Shown here one piece after another: positions 6,907-16,147 of a stretch of DNA of 64,000 bases. Below the pieces are notes generated by a model. That model worked only from the letters and a program-made list of their open reading frames with translations. It ran no database searches and was not told the origin of the DNA. Position 1 is the stretch's first letter, and each line of letters opens with the position of its first letter. The position numbers were made by a program, and so were the translations under genes. The stretch comes from CAZPMO01 sp964587515 (lineage in GTDB: Bacteria > Pseudomonadota > Alphaproteobacteria > MPNO01): positions 1 to 64,000 of the forward strand of contig CAZPMO010000001.1 of the NCBI GenBank assembly GCA_964587515.1, written 5' to 3'.

Positions 6907-9003
6907 ATGACCGACCCATCCCGTTACCGCCTCGGCGTCGATGTCGGAGGCACGCACACCGACCTCGTCCTGCTCGATACCGATGACGGATCGCTTGCCA
7001 TCGAAAAGGTGCCGTCGACCTCCGCCAATCCGGCGCTCGCCGTGCTCGACGGCGTCGCGCGCTTCACCGCGAAGGGCATCGATCCGGCCGCGATCGGCTT
7101 CTTCTCGCACGGCACCACCATCACCACCAACGCGCTGCTGCAGATGCGCGGCGCGCGCGTCGGGCTGTTGATCACCGAGGGCTACCGCGCCGTCCAGGAA
7201 GTCCAGAACCAGGCGCGCGACGGCAACCCGTTCGATTATTTTTACAAGAAGCCCGAACCCATCGCGCCCCAGAGCCTGACCCGCGAAGTGCCCGGCCGCA
7301 TAGACTTCGAAGGCAACGAGCTGATCCCGCTGGACGAGGACGCGGCGCGCCGGGCGGCGCGCGAACTTCGCGACGCCGGGGTCGAGGCGGTGGCCATCTG
7401 CTTCATGTTCTCCTTCATGAACCCGTCCCACGAGGCGGCCGTGCGCCGTATCGTCGAGGAAGAGTTTCCCGACGCCCACGTCTCGACCTCGTCCGAGGTG
7501 CTGCCGCGCATCCGCGAATGGCGGCGCCTTTCCACCACTCTTTTGAACGCCTATCTGGAGCCCGTCCTGATCCGCTATATCGCCGATCTCGCGCACGGGC
7601 TGGATGAAACCGGGCTGACCTCGCCGCAACGCTTCCTGATGCAGTCGAATGGCGGGGTAATGCCGTTCACCGCCGGGATCGGCGGCGGCAAAACGGTGCA
7701 GACGCTGCTGTCCGGCCCGGCGGCCGGCACCCAGGCGAGCGCCTATCTCGCCGCCGAAGACGCAAGGCGCGGCCTCGTGACCCTCGACATGGGCGGCACG
7801 AGTTGCGACATCGCCTTCATCGAGGGCGGCGCGCCGCTGGAGGTGACCGAAAGCGTGGTCGATCGCCGTCCGCTCGACGTGCCGGCCCTGGACCTCACCA
7901 CGATCTCGGCCGGCGGCGGCTCGATCGCCTGGATCGACCGTGGCGGATTTCTGTGCGTCGGACCGCACAGCGCCGGCGCCGATCCCGGCCCGGCATGCTA
8001 CGGCAAGGGCGGCGGCGACCCGACCGTAACCGACGCCGATCTCGCATGCGGATTCCTGAACCCGGAGAATTTCCTGGGCGGGGCGCAGACCATCGAGGCC
8101 GAGGCGTCGCTGGCCGCCCTGAAGACTAAAATCGGCGACCCCATGGGACTCTCGCCGCGCCAGGCCGCGGCCGGCATCCGCCGCATCGTCGACATGCGCA
8201 TGGCCGACGAGGTGCGCGTGGTGGCGGCCAAGCGCGGCGTCGATGCGCACGACTTCGCGCTGCTGCCGTTCGGCGGCGCGGGCGCGGTGCACGCCGCTTC
8301 CGTCGCCGAGGAACTAGGCATGCGCCGTATCCTGGTGCCGCCGCGCCCCGGCGCGTTCTCGGCGCTGGGGCTGCTGTGCACCGATGTGGTGCATGATTAT
8401 ATCCGTTCCGAACTGCGGCCGCTCGACCAGGTCGCGCCGGGTCACGCCGAATCCATCTTCGCGGAGCTGGAGGCGCGCGCGGGGCGCGATCTCGAAGCGG
8501 AAGGGCTGCGCTCCGAGGATGCGGGTTTTCACCGTGAGCTTGATCTTCGTTATGTCGGTCAGGGCTACGAATTGCGCGTGCCGCTCGACGGGCTGGGTGG
8601 CGCGGATGGCCTCGACGCGGCGGCGCTCGACGCGGCGCGCGAACGCTTCGACGAGCGCCACGCCCAGCTGCACGGCCACGCGGCGCGCGAGAAAGCGGTC
8701 GAGGTGGTCAGCTACCGTCTCAGGGTGCGGGTCGCGGTGCCGCGTTATCAACCGGTGGCGGCCGCCGACGCCACGCCGCACGACGCCCCGGCGGCGGCGC
8801 TGAAAGGCGAGCGCCAGGTCTATTTCGACGGCGAGACCGCGACCATCACGCCGGTCTACGACCGCGCAGCGCTCAATGCCGGCGCGCGGTTCCAGGGCCC
8901 CGCCATCGTCGAGCAGTTCGACGCCACCACGGTTATCCCGGACGGCTGGTCGGTGCGCATCGACGCCGATCTCAATCTGATCGTCGAACGCGGCGATGGC
9001 TGA
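6907..9003 (+). CDS. hyuA: Hydantoinase/oxoprolinase family protein, A (ATPase) subunit
   Basis: This 698-residue protein is the large subunit of the N-methylhydantoinase/5-oxoprolinase/acetone carboxylase superfamily. The acetate-kinase-like ATPase motifs are visible: GVDVGGTHTDLVLL at the N-terminus (phosphate 1), SHGTTITTNALLQ, TLDMGGTSCDIAF in the middle and the adenosine-type LLPFGGAGAVHAASVAEELG near residue 460. These enzymes use ATP to activate a lactam carbonyl or a ketone. The next gene, encoding the B subunit, overlaps by 8 bases. The start ATG at 6907 has a GCGGAG ribosome site. The true substrate (hydantoin, lactam, ketone or other) cannot be told from sequence. Confidence 0.92.
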   Translation: MTDPSRYRLGVDVGGTHTDLVLLDTDDGSLAIEKVPSTSANPALAVLDGVARFTAKGIDPAAIGFFSHGTTITTNALLQMRGARVGLLITEGYRAVQEVQNQARDGNPFDYFYKKPEPIAPQSLTREVPGRIDFEGNELIPLDEDAARRAARELRDAGVEAVAICFMFSFMNPSHEAAVRRIVEEEFPDAHVSTSSEVLPRIREWRRLSTTLLNAYLEPVLIRYIADLAHGLDETGLTSPQRFLMQSNGGVMPFTAGIGGGKTVQTLLSGPAAGTQASAYLAAEDARRGLVTLDMGGTSCDIAFIEGGAPLEVTESVVDRRPLDVPALDLTTISAGGGSIAWIDRGGFLCVGPHSAGADPGPACYGKGGGDPTVTDADLACGFLNPENFLGGAQTIEAEASLAALKTKIGDPMGLSPRQAAAGIRRIVDMRMADEVRVVAAKRGVDAHDFALLPFGGAGAVHAASVAEELGMRRILVPPRPGAFSALGLLCTDVVHDYIRSELRPLDQVAPGHAESIFAELEARAGRDLEAEGLRSEDAGFHRELDLRYVGQGYELRVPLDGLGGADGLDAAALDAARERFDERHAQLHGHAAREKAVEVVSYRLRVRVAVPRYQPVAAADATPHDAPAAALKGERQVYFDGETATITPVYDRAALNAGARFQGPAIVEQFDATTVIPDGWSVRIDADLNLIVERGDG

Positions 9004-10627
9004 CGTCATCACCACCCAGGTGCTGTTGAGCAAGATCGCCGGGCTTACCGACGAGATGCACTACCATTTCTACCGCTCCGGTTATTCGACGATCATCCGC
9101 GAATCACGCGATTTTTCGTGCGCCATTCTGGACAAAAGTGGCGGGCTGATCGTTGCGCCGCCAATGTTTTTCCACGCCCCGGTTTACAAGCATCTGGTGG
9201 GCCGCATCCTCGAGCTCTATGGCGCGGACGGCTTGCGCGACGGCGACGTGTTCGTCTGCAACCATCCCTATGAGGGCGGGCTGCCGCATGTCTCCGACAT
9301 GGCCTTTGTCGCGCCGATCTTCTGGGACGACGCGCTGGTCGGGTTTGCCGGATCGGTGGCGCATAAAGCCGATATCGGCGGCGCCAATCCGGGCAGCACG
9401 TCCGCCAACGCGACCGAGATGTTCCACGAGGGGCTGTTGTTGCCACCGGTGCGCATCCATGATTCCGGCGTGCCCGACCCCGACCTGGAGCGGCTGATTC
9501 TCGCCAATTCGCGCCAGCCGGAGCTGGTCCAGGGCGACATGCGGGCCCAGATCGCGGCGACGCTGCTGGGCGTGACGCGCGTCCGGGAATTGTGCGATCG
9601 CTTCGGCGCGGATCAGATGATGGACTCCTTCGCCGCGATATTGAGGCGCGCCGGCGACGAGCTGCGCGCCGCCATCGCCGCCCTGCCCGACGGATCGTCC
9701 TCGGCGGTCGGGCACATGGATGATGACGGTATCGAGCACGACCGGCCGGTGCGCTTCGCCGTCGACATCACCGTTTCGGGCGATTCCATCACCTTCGATT
9801 TCACCGGCAGCGACCGTCAGGCCAAGGGGCCGGTCAATCTGCGCCCGTCGATGGTCGAGGCCTGCGTGTTCTATTCGCTGATCGGCTGCCTCGGTCCCGA
9901 CCTCCACTTCAACGACGGGATGCGCGAGCCGGTACGCTTCGTCTATGCGCCGGACACGGTCACCAACGCCTCGCCGCCCGCGCCGGTATCAAGCTATCAG
10001 AAGGCCAATCTGAAACTGGTCGACGTGATTCTCGAAGCGCTGGCCCATTTCCGGCCCGAACGCGCCATCGCCAATTCGGGCTCATCGGGCTCGATCGCCA
10101 TTTCGTGGCTGGGCGGCGGCCGGGAAGGCCAGACGAACCTGCAATACGAGATATTCTCCTCGGCCTATGGCGGCGGCAACGGCCATGACGGCTGCTCGGC
10201 GGTGGCTACCCATCTGTCCAACCTGCACATCACCCCGATCGAAATCCTGGAATCGGAATTTCCCTGCCGCATCACCGAATTCGGCATGATCCCGGATTCC
10301 GGCGGGCTGGGCGAATATCGCGGCGGGCTCAGCTTCCGGCGCACCTATGAGCTGCTGCAGGACGCGATCGTGACGCGGCGCTACGACCGCGCGCGCATCC
10401 CGCCCCAAGGGCTGGCCGGCGGCGAGCAGGGTCACGCGAGCCGTTTCGTCATCCGCGCCGGCGCGCCGGACGAGGAAGAGACGCCGGCGTCGGGGCGCTA
10501 TCAACTCAAGGCGGGCGAGAAATTTCTGCTCGAATGCGCCGGCGGCGGCGGGTTCGGCGATCCGGCGAAGCGCGACGCCGAAGCGGTCGCCCGTGACCTC
10601 GAAGAGGGTTACGTCACGGTCAAATAG
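8996..10627 (+). CDS. hyuB: Hydantoinase B family protein (copy 1)
   Basis: The 543-residue product is the B subunit partner of HyuA. Family features include the N-terminal SGYSTIIRESRDFSCAILD segment, DVFVCNHPYEGGLPHVSDMAF and AHKADIGGANPGS with likely metal-binding His/Asp residues. VRPVRFAVDITVSGD-type strands and the C-terminal GGGGFGDPAKRD glycine loop follow. It overlaps HyuA by 8 bases and is the last gene of the operon; a hairpin terminator follows at 10629. A very similar second copy lies at 11848-13509, with most residues of the first 150 identical. Confidence 0.92.
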   Translation: MADVITTQVLLSKIAGLTDEMHYHFYRSGYSTIIRESRDFSCAILDKSGGLIVAPPMFFHAPVYKHLVGRILELYGADGLRDGDVFVCNHPYEGGLPHVSDMAFVAPIFWDDALVGFAGSVAHKADIGGANPGSTSANATEMFHEGLLLPPVRIHDSGVPDPDLERLILANSRQPELVQGDMRAQIAATLLGVTRVRELCDRFGADQMMDSFAAILRRAGDELRAAIAALPDGSSSAVGHMDDDGIEHDRPVRFAVDITVSGDSITFDFTGSDRQAKGPVNLRPSMVEACVFYSLIGCLGPDLHFNDGMREPVRFVYAPDTVTNASPPAPVSSYQKANLKLVDVILEALAHFRPERAIANSGSSGSIAISWLGGGREGQTNLQYEIFSSAYGGGNGHDGCSAVATHLSNLHITPIEILESEFPCRITEFGMIPDSGGLGEYRGGLSFRRTYELLQDAIVTRRYDRARIPPQGLAGGEQGHASRFVIRAGAPDEEETPASGRYQLKAGEKFLLECAGGGGFGDPAKRDAEAVARDLEEGYVTVK

Positions 10628-10628
10628 A

Positions 10629-10662
10629 AACGGGCCCCGGCCTGATCAGACCGGAGCCCGTT
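10629..10662. terminator. Probable bidirectional intrinsic terminator
   Basis: The 14-base arms at 10629-10642 and 10649-10662 flank a TGATCA loop. Read on the minus strand all 14 positions pair, two of them as G-U wobbles, and the stem is followed by GTTTCTATTT, a T-rich tail. It lies between the convergent ends of hyuB and the Bug-type receptor gene and most clearly serves the receptor gene. Confidence 0.7.
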
Positions 10663-10683
10663 GATCGCGGGTTTGGTTCGGAC

Positions 10684-11706
10684 TTACTTGCCCATGATCA
10701 GTTTTTGCGCCCGCTTGACCACGGCCGGTGAAATTTTCAGCGCGTTGTTGACGATATTCTGGATTTGATCGCCGGTAAGCGGGCTGACCCTGAGATTGCG
10801 CTTCGTCGCCGCGGCGATGAAGTCGGGGTCGGTCACCGTCTTCCGGAACGCCGTCTTGAGCGCGGCCACACGAGCGGCCGGCACGCCGGGCGGGACAGCG
10901 AGGCCACGACCGATCGGGCTCAACGACGCCATGAAGGCGACGATCTTCTTGTCTTCGGCGCTGGTCACCACGTCGGAGAACATGGGCACGCTGGACAGGT
11001 CCGCCTCTTTTTCATAACCGATCTGGACGATCGGCTTGGCGAAACCGCCGGGCTTGAACCAGGCCGCCTTGCCGGACTTCCACGCCAACCAGGTCAGCGA
11101 CACACCCTGGGTCTCGCCCTGCTCCATGGAAAACTGCATCTTGCGGGAGCCGCGATAGCCGGTGACGATCTTGAATTTCGCGCCATACAGCGCGTTCAGG
11201 AGTTGCGGCATCAGGAAGGTCTGCGATCCCTTGCCGCTGGACGCCATGATGATCTGCTTCGACTTGAGATCCGACAGCTTGTTGATGCCGGCGTCCGAGC
11301 GCACCACGATGGTCGCGTTGGACTGGATCACGGTCCCCAGCCAGGTGAATTTGTCGGATTTGAACTTCACCTTCTTCGGCCGCAGAAGCTGCGAGATGAC
11401 CAGCGAATCCACCGGCATCCACAGGCTGGAGCCATCCTTGGGCATCACGTTATAGGCGTAGTTGGCGGCCTTGAGCCCGCCGGCGCCCGGCATCGACTGG
11501 GTGACGACGGTGGGATTGCCGGGGATGTGCTTGGAAAGGAATTCGCCGAGCATCAGCGAGTACTTGCCGTACGTGCCGCCGACTCCGAAGCCGAACACGA
11601 TCTTGAGCGTATTGCCTTTATAGAAATCGGCGATGGCGTCTGCCTTCGCTGGCGTCGTGGCGATGAACGCCAGCGCGGCGGCGCCGAGTGCGAGTGTCCT
11701 GAACAT
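10684..11706 (-). CDS. Bug/TctC-type tripartite tricarboxylate transporter substrate-binding protein
   Basis: The 340-residue protein has a signal peptide (hydrophobic LGAAALAFIATTPAKA) and a two-lobed periplasmic receptor body. Recognisable Bug/TTT elements are IVFGFGVGGTYGKYSLMLGEFLSKHIPGNPTVVTQSMPGAGGLKAANY and the C-terminal AVPPGVPAARVAALKTAF. Such receptors capture carboxylates or related organic solutes for a TctAB-type permease, but no permease genes lie in this window. A strong AAGGAGG ribosome site precedes the ATG. Its position between two hyu units suggests that it may feed that pathway. A paralogue lies at 44032-45066. Confidence 0.9.
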   Translation of the reverse strand: MFRTLALGAAALAFIATTPAKADAIADFYKGNTLKIVFGFGVGGTYGKYSLMLGEFLSKHIPGNPTVVTQSMPGAGGLKAANYAYNVMPKDGSSLWMPVDSLVISQLLRPKKVKFKSDKFTWLGTVIQSNATIVVRSDAGINKLSDLKSKQIIMASSGKGSQTFLMPQLLNALYGAKFKIVTGYRGSRKMQFSMEQGETQGVSLTWLAWKSGKAAWFKPGGFAKPIVQIGYEKEADLSSVPMFSDVVTSAEDKKIVAFMASLSPIGRGLAVPPGVPAARVAALKTAFRKTVTDPDFIAAATKRNLRVSPLTGDQIQNIVNNALKISPAVVKRAQKLIMGK

Positions 11707-11847
11707 GTTGCCTCCTTCGATGAAGATGAAAATTGTTCTTGTTGATAAGCCCGATCATCGTCCGAACCGCCGTTCACCGCAAATATAATTTTCGTGTTCG
11801 CGCGGCGGCGCATGTCCTATTTTGCGGGCGGGAGGTCAAAACGATAA

Positions 11848-13509
11848 ATGGTCGATCCGATCACCACGCAGGTGCTGCGCAACAAGATCGCCGGGCTTAC
11901 CGACGAGATGCACTATCATTTTTACCGCTCCGGCTATTCGACGATTATCCGCGAATCGCGTGATTTCTCCTGCGCGATATTGGACAAGGAGGGCGGGCTG
12001 ATCGTCGCGCCGCCGATGTTCTTCCACGCCCCGGTCTATAAGCATCTGACCGGCCGCATCCTGGAGATTTACGGCGCCGACGGCCTGCGCGCGGGCGATA
12101 TATTCGTCTGCAATCACCCCTATGAGGGCGGACTGCCGCACGTTTCCGACATGGCCTTCGTCGCGCCGGTCTTCGCCGACGGCGGACTGGTCGGATTCGC
12201 CGGATCGATCGCCCACAAGGCCGATATCGGGGGTACCCATCCGGGCAGCACGTCGGCCAGCGCCACCGAAATGTTCCACGAGGGCCTGCTGCTGCCGCCG
12301 ATCCGCATCTATGACGGCGGCGACTTCAAACCCGATCTGGAACGGCTGATTCTCGCCAATTCGCGCCAGCCGGCGCTGGTCCAGGGCGACATGCGGGCCC
12401 AGATCGCGGCGACCCGCATGGGTGTCGAGCGTATCGAGGAGCATTGCGCGCGCTTCGGCGCCGGGACGGTGACCGGCGCTTTCGCCGCGATCCTCGCCGG
12501 CGCGGGCGACGATCTCGGCGCCGCCATCGCGGAGCTGCCGGACGGAACCGGTTCGGCCGAGGGCTTCATGGATTCCGACGGCATCGAACGCGACCGGCCG
12601 GTGAAATTCGCGGTCTCCATCACCGTGAAGAACGGCATCGCCACATTCGATTACTCGGCCAGCGACCGCCAGGCCAAGGGACCGGTCAATCTCCGCCCGT
12701 CCATGGTGGAAGCCTGCAGTTTCTATGCGCTGATCGGATTTCTCGGCCCGGACCTGCAATTCAATGACGGCATGCGCGCGCCAGTGCGCTTCGTCTATGC
12801 GCCGGACACGGTCACCAACGCGTCGCCGCCCGCGCCGGTTTCGTCATACCAGATGGCCAATCTCAAGCTGGTCGACGTGATCCTGGAGGCGCTGTCCCAT
12901 TTCCGCCCCGAGCGCGCGGTGGCCAATGCCGGTTCGTCGGGCGCGCTGCTGATCAACTGGCTCGGCGGCGGCCGGCCGGGCCAGGCCTCGATGCAATATG
13001 AAATCCTCGGCTCGGCCTATGGCGGCGGCACCGGCAATGACGGCGCATCGGCATGCGCGACCCATTTGTCGAACCTGCACGTCACGCCGGTCGAGATCAT
13101 CGAATCGGAATTCCCATGCCGCATCACCGCCTTCGAGCTGGTGCCGGATTCCGGCGGTCCCGGCAAGTTTCGCGGCGGCGCCTGCTTTCGGCGCGAATAT
13201 GAGCTGTTGCAGGACGCGGTCATTGTGCGCCGTTCCGACCGCGCCCGCTTTCCGCCGGGCGGCGTCGACGGCGGCGGCGCGGGCGCGCCCAGCCGCTTCA
13301 TCATCCGCTACGGCGCGCCCGACGAGCAGGAAACGCCGGCCGCCGGGCGTTACGAAATGAAGGCGGGCGAGCGGTTCTCGCTCCAGGGCGCGGGCGGCGG
13401 CGGGTTCGGCGACCCGAACCAGCGCGCGCGCGAGGCGGTCGCCGGCGACATCGCGGAGGGGCTGGTAACGCCGGAGGCCGCCCGGCACCTCTACGACTAT
13501 CACGAATAA
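11848..13509 (+). CDS. Hydantoinase B family protein (copy 2)
   Basis: A 553-residue paralogue of the HyuB at 8996-10627, with the same sequence over long runs (SGYSTIIRESRDFSCAILD, VCNHPYEGGLPHVSDMAFVAP, LRPSMVEAC, RFVYAPDTVTNASPPAPVSSYQ). It is ten residues longer at the C-terminus. It has no HyuA of its own beside it, so it may share the upstream HyuA as an alternative specificity subunit. A GGGAGG ribosome site lies 12 bases before the ATG at 11848. It is divergent from the Bug receptor and is followed 17 bases later by a dehydrogenase gene, probably in one operon. Confidence 0.9.
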   Translation: MVDPITTQVLRNKIAGLTDEMHYHFYRSGYSTIIRESRDFSCAILDKEGGLIVAPPMFFHAPVYKHLTGRILEIYGADGLRAGDIFVCNHPYEGGLPHVSDMAFVAPVFADGGLVGFAGSIAHKADIGGTHPGSTSASATEMFHEGLLLPPIRIYDGGDFKPDLERLILANSRQPALVQGDMRAQIAATRMGVERIEEHCARFGAGTVTGAFAAILAGAGDDLGAAIAELPDGTGSAEGFMDSDGIERDRPVKFAVSITVKNGIATFDYSASDRQAKGPVNLRPSMVEACSFYALIGFLGPDLQFNDGMRAPVRFVYAPDTVTNASPPAPVSSYQMANLKLVDVILEALSHFRPERAVANAGSSGALLINWLGGGRPGQASMQYEILGSAYGGGTGNDGASACATHLSNLHVTPVEIIESEFPCRITAFELVPDSGGPGKFRGGACFRREYELLQDAVIVRRSDRARFPPGGVDGGGAGAPSRFIIRYGAPDEQETPAAGRYEMKAGERFSLQGAGGGGFGDPNQRAREAVAGDIAEGLVTPEAARHLYDYHE

Positions 13510-13526
13510 AAACAGGGAGAATTCGC

Positions 13527-14372
13527 ATGACGGGCGAAAATATCGGGCTGATCGGGCCGGGCCGCATGGGCCTCGCCATGGTGAGACACCTGATCAAAGC
13601 CGGCTATTCGGTCACCGCCACCGACGTCAGCGCCGAACAACTGGCGAAGGCGGTCGAGGCCGGCGCGACGCCGGCGACCAACGCGGCCGAAGTGGGCGCA
13701 TCCTGTGACTTCGCGATCCTTGGCGTCGGTTATGACGCCGAGACCCGCGCCGTGACCACCGGCGAGGGCGGCCTTCTGGAGACCATGAAACCGGGCTCGG
13801 TGATCGGCGTTTCCTCGACCGTCGCGCCCGACACGGTGCGCGAGATCGCCGAGGAAGCCGCCAATACCGGCGTTGAGATCTATGACGCGCCAACCTGCCG
13901 CGGACGCTGGGCCGCCGATGAAGGCACGCTGCTGGCGCTGGTCGGCGGCGCGGACGAGGTGGTGGCCCGCGCCGCGCCGATCTATTCGACATTTTGTTCC
14001 GATATCGCCCACCTCGGCGACGTCGGCGCCGGGCAGATCGGCAAGGCCATGAACAATTTCCTGATGTGGGTCTCGGGCGTCGCGATGATCGAGGCGGGGC
14101 GGCTGGGCGAGGAACTCGGCATGGATCTGGTGAAGCTGCGCGACGCGCTGCTGATCTCCTCGGCGCGCTCGGCGGTGATGGAGGACTGGGACCGCATGAC
14201 CTTCACCTGGGCCCTGAAGGACATGCAGGTGGTCTCCGGCCTCGCCGATCAGACCGGGGTTTCCATGCCCATGGCCGGCGCAATCCGCGAAATGGTGAAG
14301 GAATCGCGCCGCATCAAGGCCACCAACCCACCCGACTGGACCGGCGAAGGCGGCATCGCGAAGAAGCCTTAG
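13527..14372 (+). CDS. Beta-hydroxyacid dehydrogenase (3-hydroxyisobutyrate dehydrogenase family)
   Basis: The 281-residue protein has an N-terminal Rossmann fold, IGLIGPGRMGLAM, for NAD(P). The substrate-binding region carries DAPTCRGRW, which replaces the usual SGG motif, and the catalytic Lys173 sits in GAGQIGKAMNNFL. The family oxidises beta-hydroxyacids or reduces the matching semialdehydes. A GGGAG ribosome site precedes the ATG. Its placement directly after the second HyuB suggests that it handles a downstream hydroxyacid or aldehyde of the same route. The altered DAPTCRG segment may mean a shifted substrate range. Confidence 0.9.
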   Translation: MTGENIGLIGPGRMGLAMVRHLIKAGYSVTATDVSAEQLAKAVEAGATPATNAAEVGASCDFAILGVGYDAETRAVTTGEGGLLETMKPGSVIGVSSTVAPDTVREIAEEAANTGVEIYDAPTCRGRWAADEGTLLALVGGADEVVARAAPIYSTFCSDIAHLGDVGAGQIGKAMNNFLMWVSGVAMIEAGRLGEELGMDLVKLRDALLISSARSAVMEDWDRMTFTWALKDMQVVSGLADQTGVSMPMAGAIREMVKESRRIKATNPPDWTGEGGIAKKP

Positions 14373-14392
14373 AGTATTCCGATAAGATTTAT

Positions 14393-14406
14393 TCCCCGGT
14401 GGGGGA
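14393..14406. terminator. Weak bidirectional hairpin between convergent genes
   Basis: TCCCC and GGGGA arms around a GGTG loop lie between the convergent dehydrogenase and SDR genes. On the minus strand the stem is followed by ATAAATCTTAT, a loosely T-rich tail. The stem is short, so this is a tentative call. Confidence 0.35.
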
Positions 14407-14433
14407 GTTTGTCGACGCGGGCTCGCTTCTCCC

Positions 14434-15177
14434 CTAACCCACCTCCATCGCCATCACGCCGCCGTCGACAAACAGGTCCTGGCCGTAGACGAAGGACGAA
14501 TCGTCGGACACCAGGAACAGCACCGCTTGAGCGGTGTCGATGGGCTCGCCCGGCCGGTCGGCGAGGTTGGTGATGGGCCGGTTGGGATCGACATCCTGAC
14601 GCCCGACCGGCGAGCCGGTCTTGTTGGGCGAGACCGCGTTGACCCGGATGCCATGCGGCGCCAACTGGAAAGCGATCGAGCGGGTGAGATTGGCGACGCC
14701 GCCCTTGGCCGCGGCGTAGGCGACCGCGCGGGCGCGCCCGCGATGGCCCGAGGTCGAGCCGAGATTGACGATCTTGCCGCCGCCGCCCTGGTCGATCATC
14801 TGCTGCGCCACGTATTTGGCCATCAGGAACGGCGCCTTCAACGTGACCCGGATGGTGGTGTCCCATTCGTCCTCGGTGATCTCCAGGATATTGCGGTTAT
14901 CCGAGATCGCGACATTGTTGACCAGAATATCAACACGCCCGAAGCGCGCCACGACCTGGCTCACCAGCGCCTGCACATCGTCCGAATTGGACACGTCGGC
15001 GACATAGGGCGCGGCGCCGCCGGCATCCGAGATCGCGGCGGCGACATTGTTCGCGCGCTCCTCGTCGAGATCGACGACGGCGATATGCGCGCCTTCGCCG
15101 GCCAACAGATAGGCGATCTGTTCGCCGATATTGCGGCCCGCCCCGGTCACGATGGCGACCTGGTTTTCGAGTTTCAT
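14434..15177 (-). CDS. Short-chain dehydrogenase/reductase (SDR)
   Basis: A 247-residue classical SDR. The cofactor motif TGAGRNIG lies at residues 11-18, and Asp36 after the second strand favours NAD(H). NNVA at 87-90 is the family NNAG variant. The catalytic residues are Ser143 (or Ser141), Tyr154 and Lys158 (YAAAK). GGGAGA forms the ribosome site before the ATG at 15177. It is convergent with the beta-hydroxyacid dehydrogenase. The alcohol or ketone substrate cannot be assigned. Confidence 0.92.
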   Translation of the reverse strand: MKLENQVAIVTGAGRNIGEQIAYLLAGEGAHIAVVDLDEERANNVAAAISDAGGAAPYVADVSNSDDVQALVSQVVARFGRVDILVNNVAISDNRNILEITEDEWDTTIRVTLKAPFLMAKYVAQQMIDQGGGGKIVNLGSTSGHRGRARAVAYAAAKGGVANLTRSIAFQLAPHGIRVNAVSPNKTGSPVGRQDVDPNRPITNLADRPGEPIDTAQAVLFLVSDDSSFVYGQDLFVDGGVMAMEVG

Positions 15178-15273
15178 GTGGCGTTCTCCCTTATTCGTTC
15201 CGGCAATTCAAACACCGGCCACCGGTACTGCCAAGAATTATCGCCCATCCACGACCCGGTGCGGAAATCTCAT

Positions 15274-16026
15274 CTATTCCCCGTCGATTTCCATCAGCAG
15301 TTCGGCGGTCTCGCCCGGCATCGTGACCATGGCGTCGTGGCCGGTCGCCAATTCACGCAACCGCCACCCGTCCTCGGTTCGAAGGCTCTTGGCGAATATC
15401 ATGAATTGGGTTTCTCCGGGCGATCCGGCGCAGACAATATAGGTGCGCGGAAGACCCGACGAGCCACCGTTTTCGAGCCGAATCGGCTGAATCTGGGAAT
15501 TGACGGGATGCAGGGTAATGCGTCGCTCGACCCAGCGATAAGGCTCCGGAGGATCCTCGGGAATGTCGAAAAGACTGGTGTAATGGGTCGGCGCGCCGCT
15601 TTGCGCGTTGGCGGTGCCCTGCCTGCGGGCGATCTCGGCGTCGATTTCTTCCTGGGTCACATCGGGATTGAGGACCTTGAGGCGATGGGCCGCCGGGCTC
15701 TCTCCGTCCTCGGGCATGAAAGCGTCCAGGTAAACCACATGGCGCAGTCGCTGCTTCACACGGTCGGCAACCCCGGTGATGACATTACCGCCATAGGAAT
15801 GGCCCACCAGGATCACATCGTTCAGCTCTTCCCACTCGATGACGTTCACGATGTCCAGAATGTGGGTGTTCAGATCGATGGCGGGAGACAGCAGATGCGA
15901 CCGCTCGCCGAGCCCTGTCAGCGTCGGCGTAAAGACCAGATGGCCATTGCCGCGCAAATTCGCCGCGACATCGCGCCAGCACCAGCCGCCATGCCAGGCC
16001 CCATGGACCAGAACATAAGTCGCCAT
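15274..16026 (-). CDS. Alpha/beta hydrolase of the EstC / plant esterase-like group
   Basis: The 250-residue protein opens with TYVLVHGAWHGGWCW, giving the oxyanion hole, and has the nucleophile elbow GHSYGG (Ser77) and a C-terminal catalytic His in ATGHDAMV. This architecture matches small esterases related to salicylate, pyrethroid and hydroxynitrile lyase-like hydrolases. The ATG at 16026 is chosen because it begins right at the first strand and has an AAGGGGAA ribosome site. The longer in-frame extension upstream has no family counterpart. It is divergent from the molybdenum hydroxylase gene at 16148. Confidence 0.87.
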   Translation of the reverse strand: MATYVLVHGAWHGGWCWRDVAANLRGNGHLVFTPTLTGLGERSHLLSPAIDLNTHILDIVNVIEWEELNDVILVGHSYGGNVITGVADRVKQRLRHVVYLDAFMPEDGESPAAHRLKVLNPDVTQEEIDAEIARRQGTANAQSGAPTHYTSLFDIPEDPPEPYRWVERRITLHPVNSQIQPIRLENGGSSGLPRTYIVCAGSPGETQFMIFAKSLRTEDGWRLRELATGHDAMVTMPGETAELLMEIDGE

Positions 16027-16147
16027 TTCATTCCCCTTTGAACAGCGAGTACCTCGCCGCAATGTATCAGCGCCGCCGCGTTGTTGCGACCGACGGGCTC
16101 GGTTAAGTTGGCGTCGCGCGGAAACAATAGAACAAAGGGAGCGTTCC

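Noticed and set aside
6778..8292. Long antisense reading frame opposite hyuA
   Set aside because: It is a GC-rich shadow of hyuA with low-complexity Arg/Ala/Gly sequence and no family resemblance.
11784..11789. TATAAT on the plus strand before the second hyuB
   Set aside because: There is no acceptable -35 box about 17 bases upstream, so a promoter cannot be supported from the -10 alone.
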